From assembly GCA_043228905.1 (NCBI GenBank), contig JBHGNT010000005.1, forward strand, positions 620,001 to 684,000: a stretch of 64,000 nucleotides of DNA. The letters run 5' to 3'. A program made the position numbers and the translations under genes. Positions 20,503-32,700 of this stretch are shown here, in pieces. The notes below the pieces were generated by a model, which saw only the letters and a list, made by a program, of their open reading frames with translations, did no database searches and was not told the origin of the DNA. The stretch is from Azolla caroliniana. Taxonomy: Eukaryota > Polypodiophyta. How positions within the stretch are numbered: the stretch's first letter is position 1; each line of letters opens with the position of its first letter.

Positions 20503-22014
20503 CTACTCTGTTGCTGTCTGTTGCGGCGGGTCCGTTGGTGGTTGTTGCGGCTGCTCCTCCGTTTGTGGCTCTGACCCCAGCGTCTCCGTCGTTGCTCCCT
20601 GCGTCGTAGTGGTCTCCGGTTGACTGGTTCCCGGCTGGCCCTCAGCCGGCGACGATTCCTCATCACTAAGGTTAACCGTTGTCGCTTCCTGTGCTTTTTC
20701 TTCCCGTACCCGGGACCGCTCGTAGCTTTCAAACTGGATTTGAGCGTCCAGCCTATCATCGTCCAACTGAGCTACGAGTTGCCTGACCTGCGCCAGCTGT
20801 TCATCTGCCAGGACTTGGAAGTCGTCGGCCAGCTCGTCCCGTATGGCGGTGAAGTCCTCGGAAGTCAACGTATAACAGTCATCTCCTTCCTTCCGCCGGT
20901 TTGCCACATCCGCCCGTAGCAACTGGAGTTCCGTCGCGTTTTGTGCCCACTTTGTCCACCATTTTACGGAGCTTTCATCAATCAAGTGTTTCGTCTGATT
21001 CAGCCATGCCCGGAGGATGGACTGAATCCGGCTCGTTCCCAATTGCGATTTGGTTTCCGCCGCTTGCCGTTCCTCCTTCAGTTGTTTGATGATTTTGACG
21101 TTGTCCTCCGCCTGCGCCTTGTAATGCGTCAATTGCCTTTGATATGTACTTTGTAATTTCTGCAATACTGTTGACGCTCTCTCTTTGTCTTCCTGCTGCT
21201 GCCTCTGGAGCTCTATTCGGACCTTCTCCGCCTCTTCCAAGCGTCTTGTATTTTCCGCCCGTTCGTCGGCGATCGCCGTCGCGGCCCGATCAACTACCTG
21301 CTGGAGCTCGGCCATCCGTTCTTTATGCTCCGTTTCCAGCCATTTGTAGTCCCGGTGTAGGTGCTCAAAATCATCTGTCTTTTGCTTGAGCCGTGCGTTG
21401 ATCTGACGACGGGCCCGGTCCTCGCGGTCCTTCTGCTGGCGGAGCTCTTCCTTTAGCCGTTCAATCTCTGTTTCCGCCGTTTTCCGCAGCTTGTCCTTTT
21501 CCTGCAACACTTTGTCTTTCTCCTCCTTTAGCCGGTCGTACGCTTGATGGCCTTTCCGAAGGCTCTCCTCTACCCGGCGGAGGTTCTCAGCAGTCTTCTT
21601 TAATTCGGCTTCGGCTGCCGTCTTCAATTCTCGTTCACGGCTCCTTAACGCTTCTTGTGCGGCAAGTTCCTCTCTCAATTCCGCAAGCTCCCAAGCTTGC
21701 GCCGCATCTCTCGCCGGAACGGTTTCCGTTGCCGGGGTCTTATTGCTATGTACAGGTCGTTCCGTTTCTTTATTCTGTACACTTACCGGAGTCACTGGTG
21801 ATTGGATCCGTATTTTGGCCATCTCTGTCGTGACCTGATCCAAATCTTTTTCAAGGCACCGGATTCTGGACCCGGCCGTCTCTAGTTGTTCGGTTGTGAC
21901 GAGCAACCGTTCGCTTTGCGCTCTTTCTTCCGCCTCTATATACCCCACTGCTCCGGCTATCTGTTCGCCTATCCACCGGAGCCACAGGCTACCGGTGCCT
22001 TGTTGTGCTTGCAC
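20503..22014 (-). CDS. Element B ORF4: coiled-coil protein with Q/P/T-rich tail
   Basis: The protein is 503 residues. After a short hydrophobic N-terminal part (LWLRWIGEQIAGAVGYI) nearly the whole chain is charged and heptad-like (for example EELRQQKDREDRARRQINAR), which predicts a long coiled coil from about residue 100 to 330. The last 70 residues are rich in Q, P, T and E. The reading frame is intact, unlike gag-pol which has two stops. I recognise no family. It starts 26 bp after the ORF3 stop, in another frame, so a spliced or polycistronic RNA is likely. It could be structural or a movement/packaging helper; the function is unknown. Confidence 0.7.
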   Translation of the reverse strand: MQAQQGTGSLWLRWIGEQIAGAVGYIEAEERAQSERLLVTTEQLETAGSRIRCLEKDLDQVTTEMAKIRIQSPVTPVSVQNKETERPVHSNKTPATETVPARDAAQAWELAELREELAAQEALRSRERELKTAAEAELKKTAENLRRVEESLRKGHQAYDRLKEEKDKVLQEKDKLRKTAETEIERLKEELRQQKDREDRARRQINARLKQKTDDFEHLHRDYKWLETEHKERMAELQQVVDRAATAIADERAENTRRLEEAEKVRIELQRQQQEDKERASTVLQKLQSTYQRQLTHYKAQAEDNVKIIKQLKEERQAAETKSQLGTSRIQSILRAWLNQTKHLIDESSVKWWTKWAQNATELQLLRADVANRRKEGDDCYTLTSEDFTAIRDELADDFQVLADEQLAQVRQLVAQLDDDRLDAQIQFESYERSRVREEKAQEATTVNLSDEESSPAEGQPGTSQPETTTTQGATTETLGSEPQTEEQPQQPPTDPPQQTATE

Positions 22015-22039
22015 AGAGGTTTGATAGATGAGCTCACTT

Positions 22040-23314
22040 CTAGAGGGGTGGTCCCGCCTGGTTGCGCCGAGTTGTAGTTCCTTTTCTGTCCGTGGACCAT
22101 CCTGTTATCCTGGTTCCCCTTGCGCTTCTTCTTGGCTGACCGAGGGAGGCTGCAGTGACCGAGGGAGTCTCAGTCTGGGGAGCCGGTGTTCCCTCTGTCT
22201 GAGGGTCCGAACGTTTCCCGGTTGTCTCAACGGTCCTTGCCGACGACCGTCGCTGGAGGTGCTCCGTAGGCTCCTCCTCTATTTCCTCCTCCTGAGCTCC
22301 GGCATTGAGTTTTGCTGCCAAGGGGTCCACTTCTCGATTCACCGGTCGGTGGAGTGTGACCTTTACGGGCCGTGCCGGTGGTTCCTCCTGCGCCTCCGTT
22401 GGGTGCTTCCGGCTTCCGCTTCCTGCTGCCGCCTGTTCTGCATCCACCGCCTTTCCCTTACTGGCCTTAGAGGCCAACATCTGTTGCCGTTTGGAAGCCG
22501 TCCTTGGGGTGCCGTCCAGCACTCTTCCTCGCTTCTTGGGCTGGACGGTCTGAACGGGTTGCACCAGCAAGGTGAGCCACTGCGTTACGGCGTGCCATAT
22601 CCTTCGTCCGTCTCGGCCTTCTTTGCCGTCTTTGCCTCTAACGATCTTGATCGCCGCACACAACCCGTCTGCAATCAATACCGGCCAATCCACCTTGATT
22701 CCTTCATAGGTGGCGATGATCATCCCTGCCCGGTTTTGCGGCATGACAGGGGTTCTAGGGTACACGTGGCCGTATTCATGGAGCACACGAGCAATTTCGC
22801 GGAAAAGCATATCCCCGCCGCCCTGTGTCCGGTAGCCCTTGCTGGCTAGAGAGTACTCACCAAAATACCTGATGAGTTGCTCCGGGGTTGGATTGTCGAT
22901 CGTGAGTATGCCTCCCTCCGGAAGGCCTGTTAACGCTCGAATCGCCTCTACCGTTATGACCTCTGTATCGATTTCCTTGATCACTTTGTCGGCTTCTTTG
23001 TGTGGCAGTACTTCCATCATCATCAAGAAGCCCTCGAGCCCGTGTTGCTTCAACCATGTCTTGGCGGCTTCCGACAGCGTTTGCGGGTCCATCTCTATGT
23101 CGGGGTCGGATTGCGGTGGCGAGGATGGATGGTGATGAGAGTGGGGTTGAGAAAGAGAGAGTTCAGAAGGCGGGGGTTCTCTGTACGCAGGTTCTCGTCT
23201 AATGATCTTGCAGCGTTTCGGTGCTTCTGTGCTCCTGGGTTCGCGAAAGTAGAGGGTCTCTACGCACAATGGTTTTTGTCTGTGCATTCTGGCGCCTTTT
23301 TCGAGTTTGTGCAT
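22040..23314 (-). CDS. Element B ORF3: putative plant-retroelement accessory protein (Transposase_32/PMD-like?)
   Basis: The protein is 424 residues from MHKLEKGARMHRQ. Residues about 75-235 form a folded-looking domain (KTWLKQHGLEGFLMMMEVL; VITVEAIRALTGLPEGG; YPRTPVMPQNRAGMIIATYEG; DWPVLIADGLCAAI). The layout recalls domains in ORFs downstream of pol in Athila/Tat-type elements, often annotated as putative plant transposon protein, but the match is from memory and weak. The C-terminal half is basic, Pro/Thr-rich and probably disordered, ending RRNQAGPPL. It lies 150 bp after pol, beyond a run of about 17 T (A on the coding strand). An intact frame suggests recent selection or youth. Confidence 0.6.
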   Translation of the reverse strand: MHKLEKGARMHRQKPLCVETLYFREPRSTEAPKRCKIIRREPAYREPPPSELSLSQPHSHHHPSSPPQSDPDIEMDPQTLSEAAKTWLKQHGLEGFLMMMEVLPHKEADKVIKEIDTEVITVEAIRALTGLPEGGILTIDNPTPEQLIRYFGEYSLASKGYRTQGGGDMLFREIARVLHEYGHVYPRTPVMPQNRAGMIIATYEGIKVDWPVLIADGLCAAIKIVRGKDGKEGRDGRRIWHAVTQWLTLLVQPVQTVQPKKRGRVLDGTPRTASKRQQMLASKASKGKAVDAEQAAAGSGSRKHPTEAQEEPPARPVKVTLHRPVNREVDPLAAKLNAGAQEEEIEEEPTEHLQRRSSARTVETTGKRSDPQTEGTPAPQTETPSVTAASLGQPRRSARGTRITGWSTDRKGTTTRRNQAGPPL

Positions 23315-23465
23315 GTCGCGTACTTAAAATAGCATTATGTCCTGTGGTGGCGCTTTAAATGCCCACTACATACCTTTTCGCTCCACGCTCTTTCCTCCAT
23401 TCATTCCTCGCTTTTGCATGATTGTTTTTTTTTTTTTTTCAGTTATTTTTATTGTTAGTGTGACG

Positions 23466-26400
23466 TCACATGTCCGTTGGTCCTCCCGGACCCTTACCGG
23501 CCTCATTCTCTCCGGTTCCCAGCTTGCCGTCTCTGCCGTCTTGGTGGTTGCCGTCGGTCCTTTGCTCAAACGGGTTCTTAGGCATCGGTCCTCTATATGC
23601 CTTTAACCGGAATCCGTTGACCCATTTGCCCAGCACTTCGCCGGCAAGTGTCCCCAACTGGTAGGACCCATTATACTCCCGTGTTAGCCAATATGGTCCG
23701 GTCCATCTAAACCTTAGTTTACCCGGCATCTTGCCCATCCGGGTTTGGAATACTAACACTGGTTTGCCGATTGCGAACATTTTTTCGTTACCTTTCCTGT
23801 GCCGGTCGACGAATGCTTTCCGTCGCCGTTGCTCCAATTCTAAATGTAGGATGATGGCCAACCGTTGTTCCTCCAGCTCACACAACGCTGTCAACCTTAT
23901 TGTCTCCGACTCCTTCTCATTCAGCCATTCTCGTAGCTGGATCCGTAAGCTAGGTACTTGAAATTCTACCGGCATGACCGCCTCGAGTCCGAACGCCAAC
24001 CGGAACGGTGTTGTTCGGATGCTCGTTTTGTATGCCGTCCGGTATGCCCAAAGCACGCTATGTAGCTTTGTGTCCCAATCCGTCCGGTTCTCGTTGACGA
24101 TCTTCCGAAGGATGTTCTGGAGCGTCTTGTTTGTTGATTCCGCTAATCCGTTCGCCTGTGGATAGTAAGGTGTGCTTCGTTTGTGGACCACGGCATAGAA
24201 GGTCATTAGGCTTTCCACTACTTGTCCGAGAAAGTGCCCCCCTTTGTCACTTATCAATTCAATGGGGCATCTGTAACGGCACCAGATGTACTCATGTAGA
24301 AACTTTGCCGTTGACGCAGCGGTGTTATCCCGTAAAGCTTTGGCCTCCACCCATTTCGTGCAGTAATCCGTAGCAACGATAACGTACCGATTACCCGTTC
24401 TCATTGCCGGTGGCTTGAACGGCCCTACAAAGTCCAGCCCCCACTTTTGGAATGGCTCGAGTGGTAGTACCGGCTGGTGTGGCATACGAGCCTGCTCCGT
24501 TGGCTGGCCCATTCTCTGGCATAGGTCACATTCTTTTGCGTACCGTACCGCATCTCTTAATGTCGTTGGCCACCATAGGCCACTTTGCCATATTTTTCTG
24601 GCTGTCGCATCTCCGGCATAGTGACCTCCAACAACTCCGCAGTGGGCTTCCCTCAGTATCAGTTCCTTTTCATCGTTGCGCACCGCCCGTCTCCATATGC
24701 CGTCAGCGCCCTTGTGGTACAGTGTGTCTCGCAGTAAGCAGAAATGTCGGCTTTGTACCGCCAGGCGTTTCCGTTCGTCCCGGTTCAGCTCTTCCAGAGG
24801 CAGTCCTGTGCTCAGAAACTGGTGCATATTTGTGAGCCACTTGTCTTCCTGGGCCACTGTCTCATCTGCTGTTGTCTCCGTAGTGACTCGAAACAGCTCC
24901 GCATCCGGAAACTCATCCGGTACTCCGTCACCCGTCTCTCCGGACTCCAATCGGCTTAAGTAATTCGCTACGGCATGTTGTATACCGGGTCGGTGGAATA
25001 TTTCAAACTCGAACTCCTGTAACAATAAGGTCCACCGGGCCAATTTGCCGGTGAGTGACGCCTTGGACACCAGGTAAAGGAGTGCCGAATGATCTACATG
25101 GAAGGAAAACTTCCTTCCCAATAAATAGTGCCGAAACTTTGTCACACTTTAGATCATTCCTAGAGCTTCCCGTTCCGTAGTAGAGTAGTTCCGTTCTGCT
25201 TGGGATAGCTTCCGGCTGGCATAGTACACTGGCTGGTACCACTTTGGTTCCGTAAGCTGCATCAGTACGCTTCCGATTGCGATGTCGGAGGCGTCCACGA
25301 ACACGTGAAATTCTTTACTCCAATCTGGAGGTTGTACTACCGGTGCCTGCGACAATAGTACCTTGAGGGCCTTATACGCCCTATCCTCAGTATCGGTCCA
25401 CTGGAATGGTGTCCGATGTACGACGGCATGCAACGGTGTAGCCAGGTCGGCCAAGTATCGGAGCATCCGGCTGTGCCACCGGATCTGGCCTAAGAACCGG
25501 CTTAATGCCTTTGCCGTTGCCGGCGCCGGTGCTTCTAATATGGCTTTCACTTTGTCCGGGTCGACTGCAATACCTTCCTGGCTCACGATATGTCCTAATA
25601 AAGTTCCACTGGACACGCCAAATACACACTTTCCCGGATTCAAGCTTAGCCGGTACGCTCTACACTTTTCCAGACAAAGACGGAGGTGCTGAAAATGTTC
25701 CTCCTCCCGACTATAGACGGCGAAATCGTCAAGGAAAACCTGCATAAAAGCCGGTATATATTCACCAAAGATTTCCATGATGATTCGTTGAAACGTGGCC
25801 GGTGCCGTTTTGAGTCCGAACATCATCACCACGGCCACAAACACCCCCCATTCGGTGACGAATGTCGTTTTCTCTTGGTCGTCGGGGTGCATCCGGATCT
25901 GATTATACCCGCTGAATCCGTCTAGGAAGCTATAGACCTCGTGGCCGGCGACGACATCCAACACTCCATCTGTGAACGGAAGTGGAAACGCATCCGTTAC
26001 CGTAGCCGCATTGAGTTTCCGGTAGTCCACGCAAACTCGAATTTTTCCGTTCTTCTTCGGTACGACTACGATCAGGCTCAGCCATGTCGCTTTCTTTACC
26101 GGACGGATAAAGCCAACTCTTAGCAGTTTGTCGATTTCTTCCTTGACCTTGGCAGCATAATTGGGATTCATCCGGTACCGTCTTTGTGCCACTGGTTTTG
26201 CGTCCTTCCTCAAGTGCACTTGATGTTGGTATAACTGAGGGTCGAGTCCTCGCATGTCTTCGTATGACCAGGCGAATACGTCGCGAAATTCCGTGAGAAG
26301 TGTTATCATCGCCGTTTTGTCTCCGGACTTCATCTCCTTGGCAATGTGCACCGGTTTTGCTTCGTCCGTGGTGCCTAAATTCACCTCTTCCAGTTGCGAT

Positions 26401-29240
26401 GCTTTTACACGCTGTGAAACGGCCATTTCCCGTTCCAACGCTTCCTGCGCTTGCCGTAACTCCCGGATTGCGTCTTTATCCGGTTCTGCTTCCGCCTCTT
26501 CCGGTTGCGGTAAGTACGGTGCTACGGCTTCGGCAATGTCAATTTCGAAGAGGGGTATGATCTTCGGGTTTTCCTGCAGGTATTGAGCTTCTTCTTCGTC
26601 CGCTAACCCTTCGAGCATGTTGACGCATTCCGCATACAACGGTGGACATTCCTTGCCAGTGCTCGTCCTTGGCTGTGTTGGTACCTGTACCTTGGCTTTT
26701 CCTCGCCGGAAGGTAATTATATTTTTTCGCCAATTCTGTTTGATATGTGCCGTTTTCAACCATGGCCGCCCCAGCAATAGCGGGTATGCGCCTTGTGCCT
26801 GTAATTGTAGCACTACGGCTGAGATGTGAAATGTATGCCCGCCGACGGTGACTTCTAATTTCCGTATTAATCCTGTTGGCCGCACTGAGCTTGTATCGGC
26901 CATCCGCAACCAGAACAGACACGGCTCCCACTCGTGGATTCCTAGGTCATCACACGTCCAGAGGCTTATTACATTTACCCCAGAGCCTCCGTCTATAACT
27001 GTGCCGGGGTGTTCTTTCCCTTTTACAATGGCAGTGATTACCGAACTGCTGGTGTCGACCACTGTTGGTCCCTCCTCCGGATTTGAGAAGAGTATCGGTG
27101 CCGGTGATGGTTCTCCTGTCGTCATGGCCATCTTCAATCCTTCCGTGAATCTAGGCACGAGTTGTAGGAGTCTTCCTAGTGGTAACGTAATCTGACATTC
27201 TTGCAACGCCTGCCATGTCTCGTTCTCGGAGTGACTACCGCCGGCAAGCCCTGCGGTGTTCTCCTTTTGCTGCTGTAAGTCTGTGACATTCTGCTCGTTT
27301 GCTTTCTTTACCCATTCCGTTGCTTGTTTGCGAATGGTCTCCTGTGTCTCCCATTCTTTGGCCATGCCCTTCGACCTTGTGGTCACTTGCTGCAGGTCTA
27401 CCACCTTAGGGACTACCATATTTACCGCCGATCGTTTTTCATAGCTCTTCACCAGGCATTGGTTACTATAATGGCCTTCCTGTCGGCAGTAGTAGCAGTA
27501 GGCTTTCCGGGCATTGCTAGATTCGGCCTTGTTTGTTGTACCCGGGGCAAGTCCTACGGTACGCACGGGGTTCTGTACCGGTTGGTTACTTGGAGCGCCT
27601 TGTTCCAGATCCCGGGGGTAGCCGCCTTTTTTAAAATGCCGTTTTTTGTTAAAGCTCTTCTTATTACGGTACTCTTGACGGGGTTGCCCGTTATATCTGC
27701 CGTATTCCTCCCGTTGCTGACGATACCCGGGGGAGTGCTCCCTGTCGTCCTGTTCGTATCGTCTATTGTAATCCTGGTACCGATCATGCCGGTCATAGTT
27801 ATCTCGCCGATCACCGTACCGGACATCATTTTCCCGTCGCTCACCATACCGGACATCCTGTGCCGGTCGGTCACGGTCCATTCGCCGCCAGCGTTCGTCT
27901 TCTTCATCCCGGCTGCTGCGTGGCTCAATTTGTCGGACGAGCGGTGCTTGCCGAGTCAACAGATTATACTCGCACCTATCCGTCGTATGGCTCTTGGATT
28001 GACAGATTACACATTGCGTCCTCATTGTGCATTCTAGAGCCGAGTGTCCGGAATTCAAGCAGGTTGTGTACTGTATTACTTGTCGAAACCGGAGGTCTTC
28101 ATCGGACGGTAACGCCCGTTGAAGTGCGCCCAGTGTGAGCCAGGAGCTTGTCTTTTCCATCTCTTTCACCCGGTCAATGACCTGGTCGATGGTACTTGTG
28201 CGGAAATCGGTTACCGTGCAAACCGTGCGTAGGGGTTCCCGGAGCGCGTTTAGGAATATCGTCCGTAATTCCTCCTCCGGGGGTGCACGGGCAAGCTAAC
28301 TATGCATCCGTTGAAACCGAATGACAAATTGGGGAATGCTCTCCCCTGCCTCTTGCCGGATGGTATAAAATAAGCCTACCATTACGGTCTGGTCCACCTC
28401 CTTTTGAAAAAAATGCATGAATTTAGCTTTTAAATCTGCAAAGGTGTTGATGGTAGACGGGTCCTGCGTCCGGCGCCATCTTGCTGCCGGTCCCTCCAAT
28501 GTGACGCCAAACTCTGCTATCTTAGAGCGTTCTTCTTCCTCCGGTGTCAGTCGCTGGGACACATGGTTGGCTTCCCATGTCTGTTCAAAGGCGTGCACAT
28601 GAGCTTCCGCGTCCGGATCATCTCTATACTTGGAGTACTGGAACAACATGTCGTCGTCCGGTATCGGTGCGCGGGCTGGTAGTGTTGGTGCTCGTTCCGG
28701 AATTTTCTCCGGTGTCGGTGGTCTTTCCCGATCTGATTCCGGTGTCGGTTGTTTCTCTTCCTTTGGTGACGGAGGCCTCTCCTCTTCGACTTCCGGTGTC
28801 GGAGGTCGTTCTTTTTCTGCTGGTTCCGGGGGTTCCAGCGTTAGCACTTCCGGTTCCGGTTCCAGTGTCGGTAAGGTATCCGATCCTTCGTCCTCCGGTC
28901 CGCCCGGGGTTTCGTTACTGCTACGGTAGTTCGTGTGCACGTTGTATTCCCCTTCGGAGTCCGATTCATATGCTGAAAAGGCCTCTGCTTCGCCTTCTCC
29001 GTTTGCCAACACGTGGAGAAGGGATTCGGTTTCCCAGAGGCTGCTTAGGCTGCTACCATCGTCCGGGTGCGATGTTTGCTGTAACCAGAGGGAGTCCTCC
29101 GCTACTCTCCGGATTACGTTGGAAAACGAGCGATCCGCTCTAATTTCCTGCGCCGCTTGCTGGAAAGCCTCGTGTCTCCTTTGCCTTTCGGCAAGGCGTC
29201 GAGTTCGATCTGTAACCAGGTCGTGCGTTGATTTAGACAT
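23466..29240 (-). pseudogene. Element B gag-pol, single frame with two stop codons
   Basis: Start is taken as the ATG at 29238-29240 (MSKSTHDLVTDRTRRLAE). One frame of about 1925 codons runs to 23466. Gag has repeated ERPPTPE-like segments, a capsid part (AEFGVTLEGPAARW, FADLKAKFMHFF) and two knuckles (CVICQSKSHTTDRC, CYYCRQEGHYSNQC) around an R/D/Y-rich stretch. Protease has VIDGGSGVNVIS near 26985, with Gly at the usual Thr/Ser place. RT has VFLDDFAVYS near 25735. RNase H has VFVDASDIAIGSVL near 25300. Integrase has HHCC at 24500-24640, GLDFVGPF, ISDKGGHF and NGLAESTNK, then RFRWTGPYWL. Stops at 28296-28298 and 25149-25151 break this copy. No chromodomain. Confidence 0.92.
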
Positions 29241-29274
29241 CCATCCGTGCCATCGTTCGCTGCAAAAACAGGAA

Positions 29275-29286
29275 TCGTGGTCGCCA
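29275..29286 (-). other. Element B primer binding site
   Basis: On the minus strand TGGCGACCACGA lies seven bases beyond the 5' LTR end; its complement ends in CCA. An arginine tRNA is a possible primer, which I could not verify. Confidence 0.7.
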
Positions 29287-29293
29287 AAAACTG

Positions 29294-29729
29294 TGTTAAC
29301 TCTTCGGGCCGAACAATGGCCTAACACAGGGTGTCTACGTGAGACACTTCACCAAAGGGTGTTACGGCAACCGGATTAGACTTCAACGCTTAATCCGACT
29401 TAGTTAAGTTACTTATTAGGATCGTCTTTCATAACACGCGTAAGATATAACAATTAAGGCAGAACGGCAATTAACACAGAGAGATAACAACGCTTAAGCT
29501 TTCATTAATTAACCGCTAACTATTACATTGTATCTGGGCCTTTAAATAAGTTTCCGGTCTGTATTACAAAACGGTGCCATCCGCACCTGTTCGGGATCGG
29601 TCCGGATCCGAAACGGCATACCGATTCCGGTCCGTCCATCCACATTCATAGCTTAATTACAACCACATTCCTACTACTTAATTAGCTCTCCGTTTCCCAC
29701 TATGGACTCCTTTGCCGGCCGGTAACACA
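29294..29729 (-). repeat. Element B 5' LTR
   Basis: 436 bp with ends TGTGTTACC and GTTAACA (minus strand). Contains the uninterrupted site cataacacgcgtaag used by element A in the other LTR. Confidence 0.96.
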
Positions 29730-32700
29730 AAGTTGTTGAATTTTCCTCAATGCACACATACAAACAAACAATTGGCATGTGGTCATTTTGAGTAGATATA
29801 TATTTATTGATTCATAGAGCTAAATCCAAGTTTTTAACAATAATTCTCAATAGTATACATGGCCTTACTCACCATGGAGTAGCCTCATACCTTGAAAGGT
29901 CACAAGAAAATTATTTTATATTGTTATATAGATGGAGCAACCACCCACGAAAAGGGAAAAGGATCATATGACATTTTTCATATATTTGCACATTGAAGAG
30001 TGGCAAACATGTCTTACAATTGAAATTTTGCCCATTCCATAGAGTTAAATGAGTGGATGGATAACATCACTTTAACCTTCTTGAGATATGGAATTATATG
30101 GGAGAGGCATATAAGTTTGTCAAGGATCCCTTTAAGAGTTGCCAAGTCACACAACAATTGGTCACCACACACAGCCATGTGAACAAAAAATGTCAAGATT
30201 TGAGCCACATTCTTCCATTGGCATTTTATTATGGCAACATTGCATCTCGTCCATTTTGCAAGTTCAAGAATGATACCCCCCCAAAAAAGCTCATTTCCCA
30301 TTTATAAAAAGACTTGAACTTCTAACATCACAAAAATATGACGTTTGATCATGACATCATGCACTAAAGCACAATTTGACAACATTGTATTTATATATTT
30401 GAATCATCAAACATTACACAAATTATAGATTCACAAATGTAAAGTTATATTTATAAATATTATGGGGTGAGGCAATAATCGTATGCTTTGTAATGTTTCA
30501 AGTCAATGCCATGAGTGACCTGGCTTTGATCTTATGAATCATGATTATATAAAATATCCTTATAATTGCTTTTAAGAAGTGGCATCGCCACATCCATATA
30601 GTTACATTTCCACAATATGAAGGCTAAAATGATATCATTACACTTTTTTAAAAACAAGGCAATGCTAATAAAGGGAAAATACATCACAATGAAACTCTAT
30701 ACATAAAAAGGCATGCATACTGATACAAACATAAGTGTAAGGTAGACGACGCATGTGAAATGCACAACTCAAAAGATACAAGACCATCGAACGCAACATA
30801 CATAGTCACAGCTATAATGTTATGTCATCTCCAATCATGACACAATTGCTCAAATGCCCAATAATAACCTTTAACTCATAAAAAACACAACAAATGTATA
30901 GTTGTAGTATAAGTAAGTTACCATAGTTGTGGTATCTGGATAACGTTGTTGCAAAAGAGTAGGTCAGGTAATTTTGTTGTAAATGGGGGGGTGGGGATTA
31001 TGATCAGATTTGTGAGGGGAAGGCCAATGTGGGTTTTGTTGAATTTGTTAATGGTTTACAGAGTTGTTGAATATACAAATCTCTCTAAGGTTAGGCCTTG
31101 TGGATCTTAATGGTTGAACTTTGATGTACTTTGTTTGCTACCTAATGTGAAGCAGTGTTTTTTTTCCCAACAAATATGAAATATGGCAATTGGTAAGTAG
31201 TATCCCAATTTGGTATGTTTGGAAGGCTCAATGTTTGAAGATATTCCAAAAATGTGATTGAAAGACTTGCCTAGATAAATTATGAGATTTGGACAGAGAT
31301 TGTGCATATCTTAGAGGTTATTTGGATAACATAAAAGGTAATATGCAACATGCGGAGCTCAAACGATTGGAGTTTCATGCCATTTGGGACAAATGCATAT
31401 TTTATAGATGGATTTTTTATAAGGTGGAGTGGTTCTATTCTATACCAAAGTATTTATTTAAGTCGATCATTAGAATTTAGAAAAGGGGCTCATTACCGAA
31501 AGGTACATCTTTTATGTATAGCCTTAGGGCGTTTCTTAATACTAATGTAGTATCTTTTTTGGGAAAAAAAAACACAAGAAATAAAATTTCTATCACATTA
31601 TAGATCATATTGCCTAGCTCATACTCTACAAGGAAGTGTACGAAAAGACAAAGAAAATAAATAAACGTAAAGACAAAAAAAGGACCTACTCAAAAAAGAA
31701 ACAAGTTCAAGAAATGAAATAGATTGAATGCCTGCAAATGTTATGTACAAGCAGGTTTGCATGTAAAAACATAGTGTAAAAAGGGAATGTATAAACATAG
31801 AACTTAGAAACTTCATGAGAGACACAAAGATATTGTAATATTGCAAGCTTGAAGTAGATTTAGAAAAGGGTGGGAACGATAATTATTATAACAATGAAAA
31901 TCGGCACAAGAGATTACGAGAACGAGACCATGGAATCTCACCTAGAGCCTACGAGATTGCAATCTCAGGAGTTGTAACATGTGGATTTGAGGGAATTTTG
32001 ATTGTCATTGTCGTTAACATAATCAATGCCCAATAATAGGGTATGCTTATAAAGAACAAATGACTATTTATTTGATAAAGGTACCTTGCCTACATATAGG
32101 TTATCCATCAATAAATCGTCACAAACACGGAGGTTTAGCTCAAGGATACAAATCTGGACAATGTGGTTGGTGATGACATTTCAAAATCCAAATTATGTTT
32201 CCTAAAGCTATTGATAAATCTCACAGTAACTTAAATCAATTACAAGGCATGCATTGTAATTGGTTTAATCATACTATGGCACAAACACACATTAAGAATG
32301 AAGGATCACAAAATGATTAATTTTGTAGAATGATAGAATACGCATTAGATTAAAATGAATCGCATGGTGTTCTTGTATGCAATATCATCAATGATGTCAT
32401 ATAATAAACCTGCATTTGAAATGAATGACATTTCTTAGAAAAGGTAATATTTGACAGGCTCCCTAATATTTGGGTAAAATCATGCATTTTTACCCTAGTG
32501 ATGCAATAGTACAAACCTCAAAATATCAATATTTTATTATGAAATAGTTGATTACAAACTTGTTCCTTTAAGAGAGAGTTCAAACCTCTCCAACCTTGTC
32601 ATGCTAGATTTTGGGTTTCTAGCCCTTAATCTTTTGTGTGTTGTCTTCCTAGTTTTTATACGCTTTCAAATTGGCTCAATTGCATTTGATTTCCAAAATA

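Larger units (their letters stand above)
12788..29729 (-). mobile_element. Element B: Ty3/gypsy retrotransposon with two extra ORFs, interrupted by element A
   Basis: On the minus strand the order is 5' LTR (29294-29729), PBS, gag-pol, ORF3, ORF4, 3' LTR (20070-20363 plus 12788-12933, split by element A). Without the insert it is about 9.8 kb. The two 436-bp LTRs differ at about 10 positions, nine of them transitions. There is no chromodomain and no clear polypurine tract next to the 3' LTR. The flanks (agtct on the left, aagtt on the right) do not match, so either boundary DNA was lost or the copy is recombinant. ORFs downstream of pol recall Athila/Tat-like organisation; the lineage is not settled. 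Confidence 0.9.

Noticed and set aside
20346-20623. Plus-strand hydrophobic ORFs (poly-Val, poly-Cys, poly-Leu)
   Set aside because: They come from the (GTT)n run read in three frames.
30014-30301. 95-codon ORF as a host gene
   Set aside because: Protein-like in composition, but no family recognised, no neighbours in frame and no splice pattern seen; kept only as a note.
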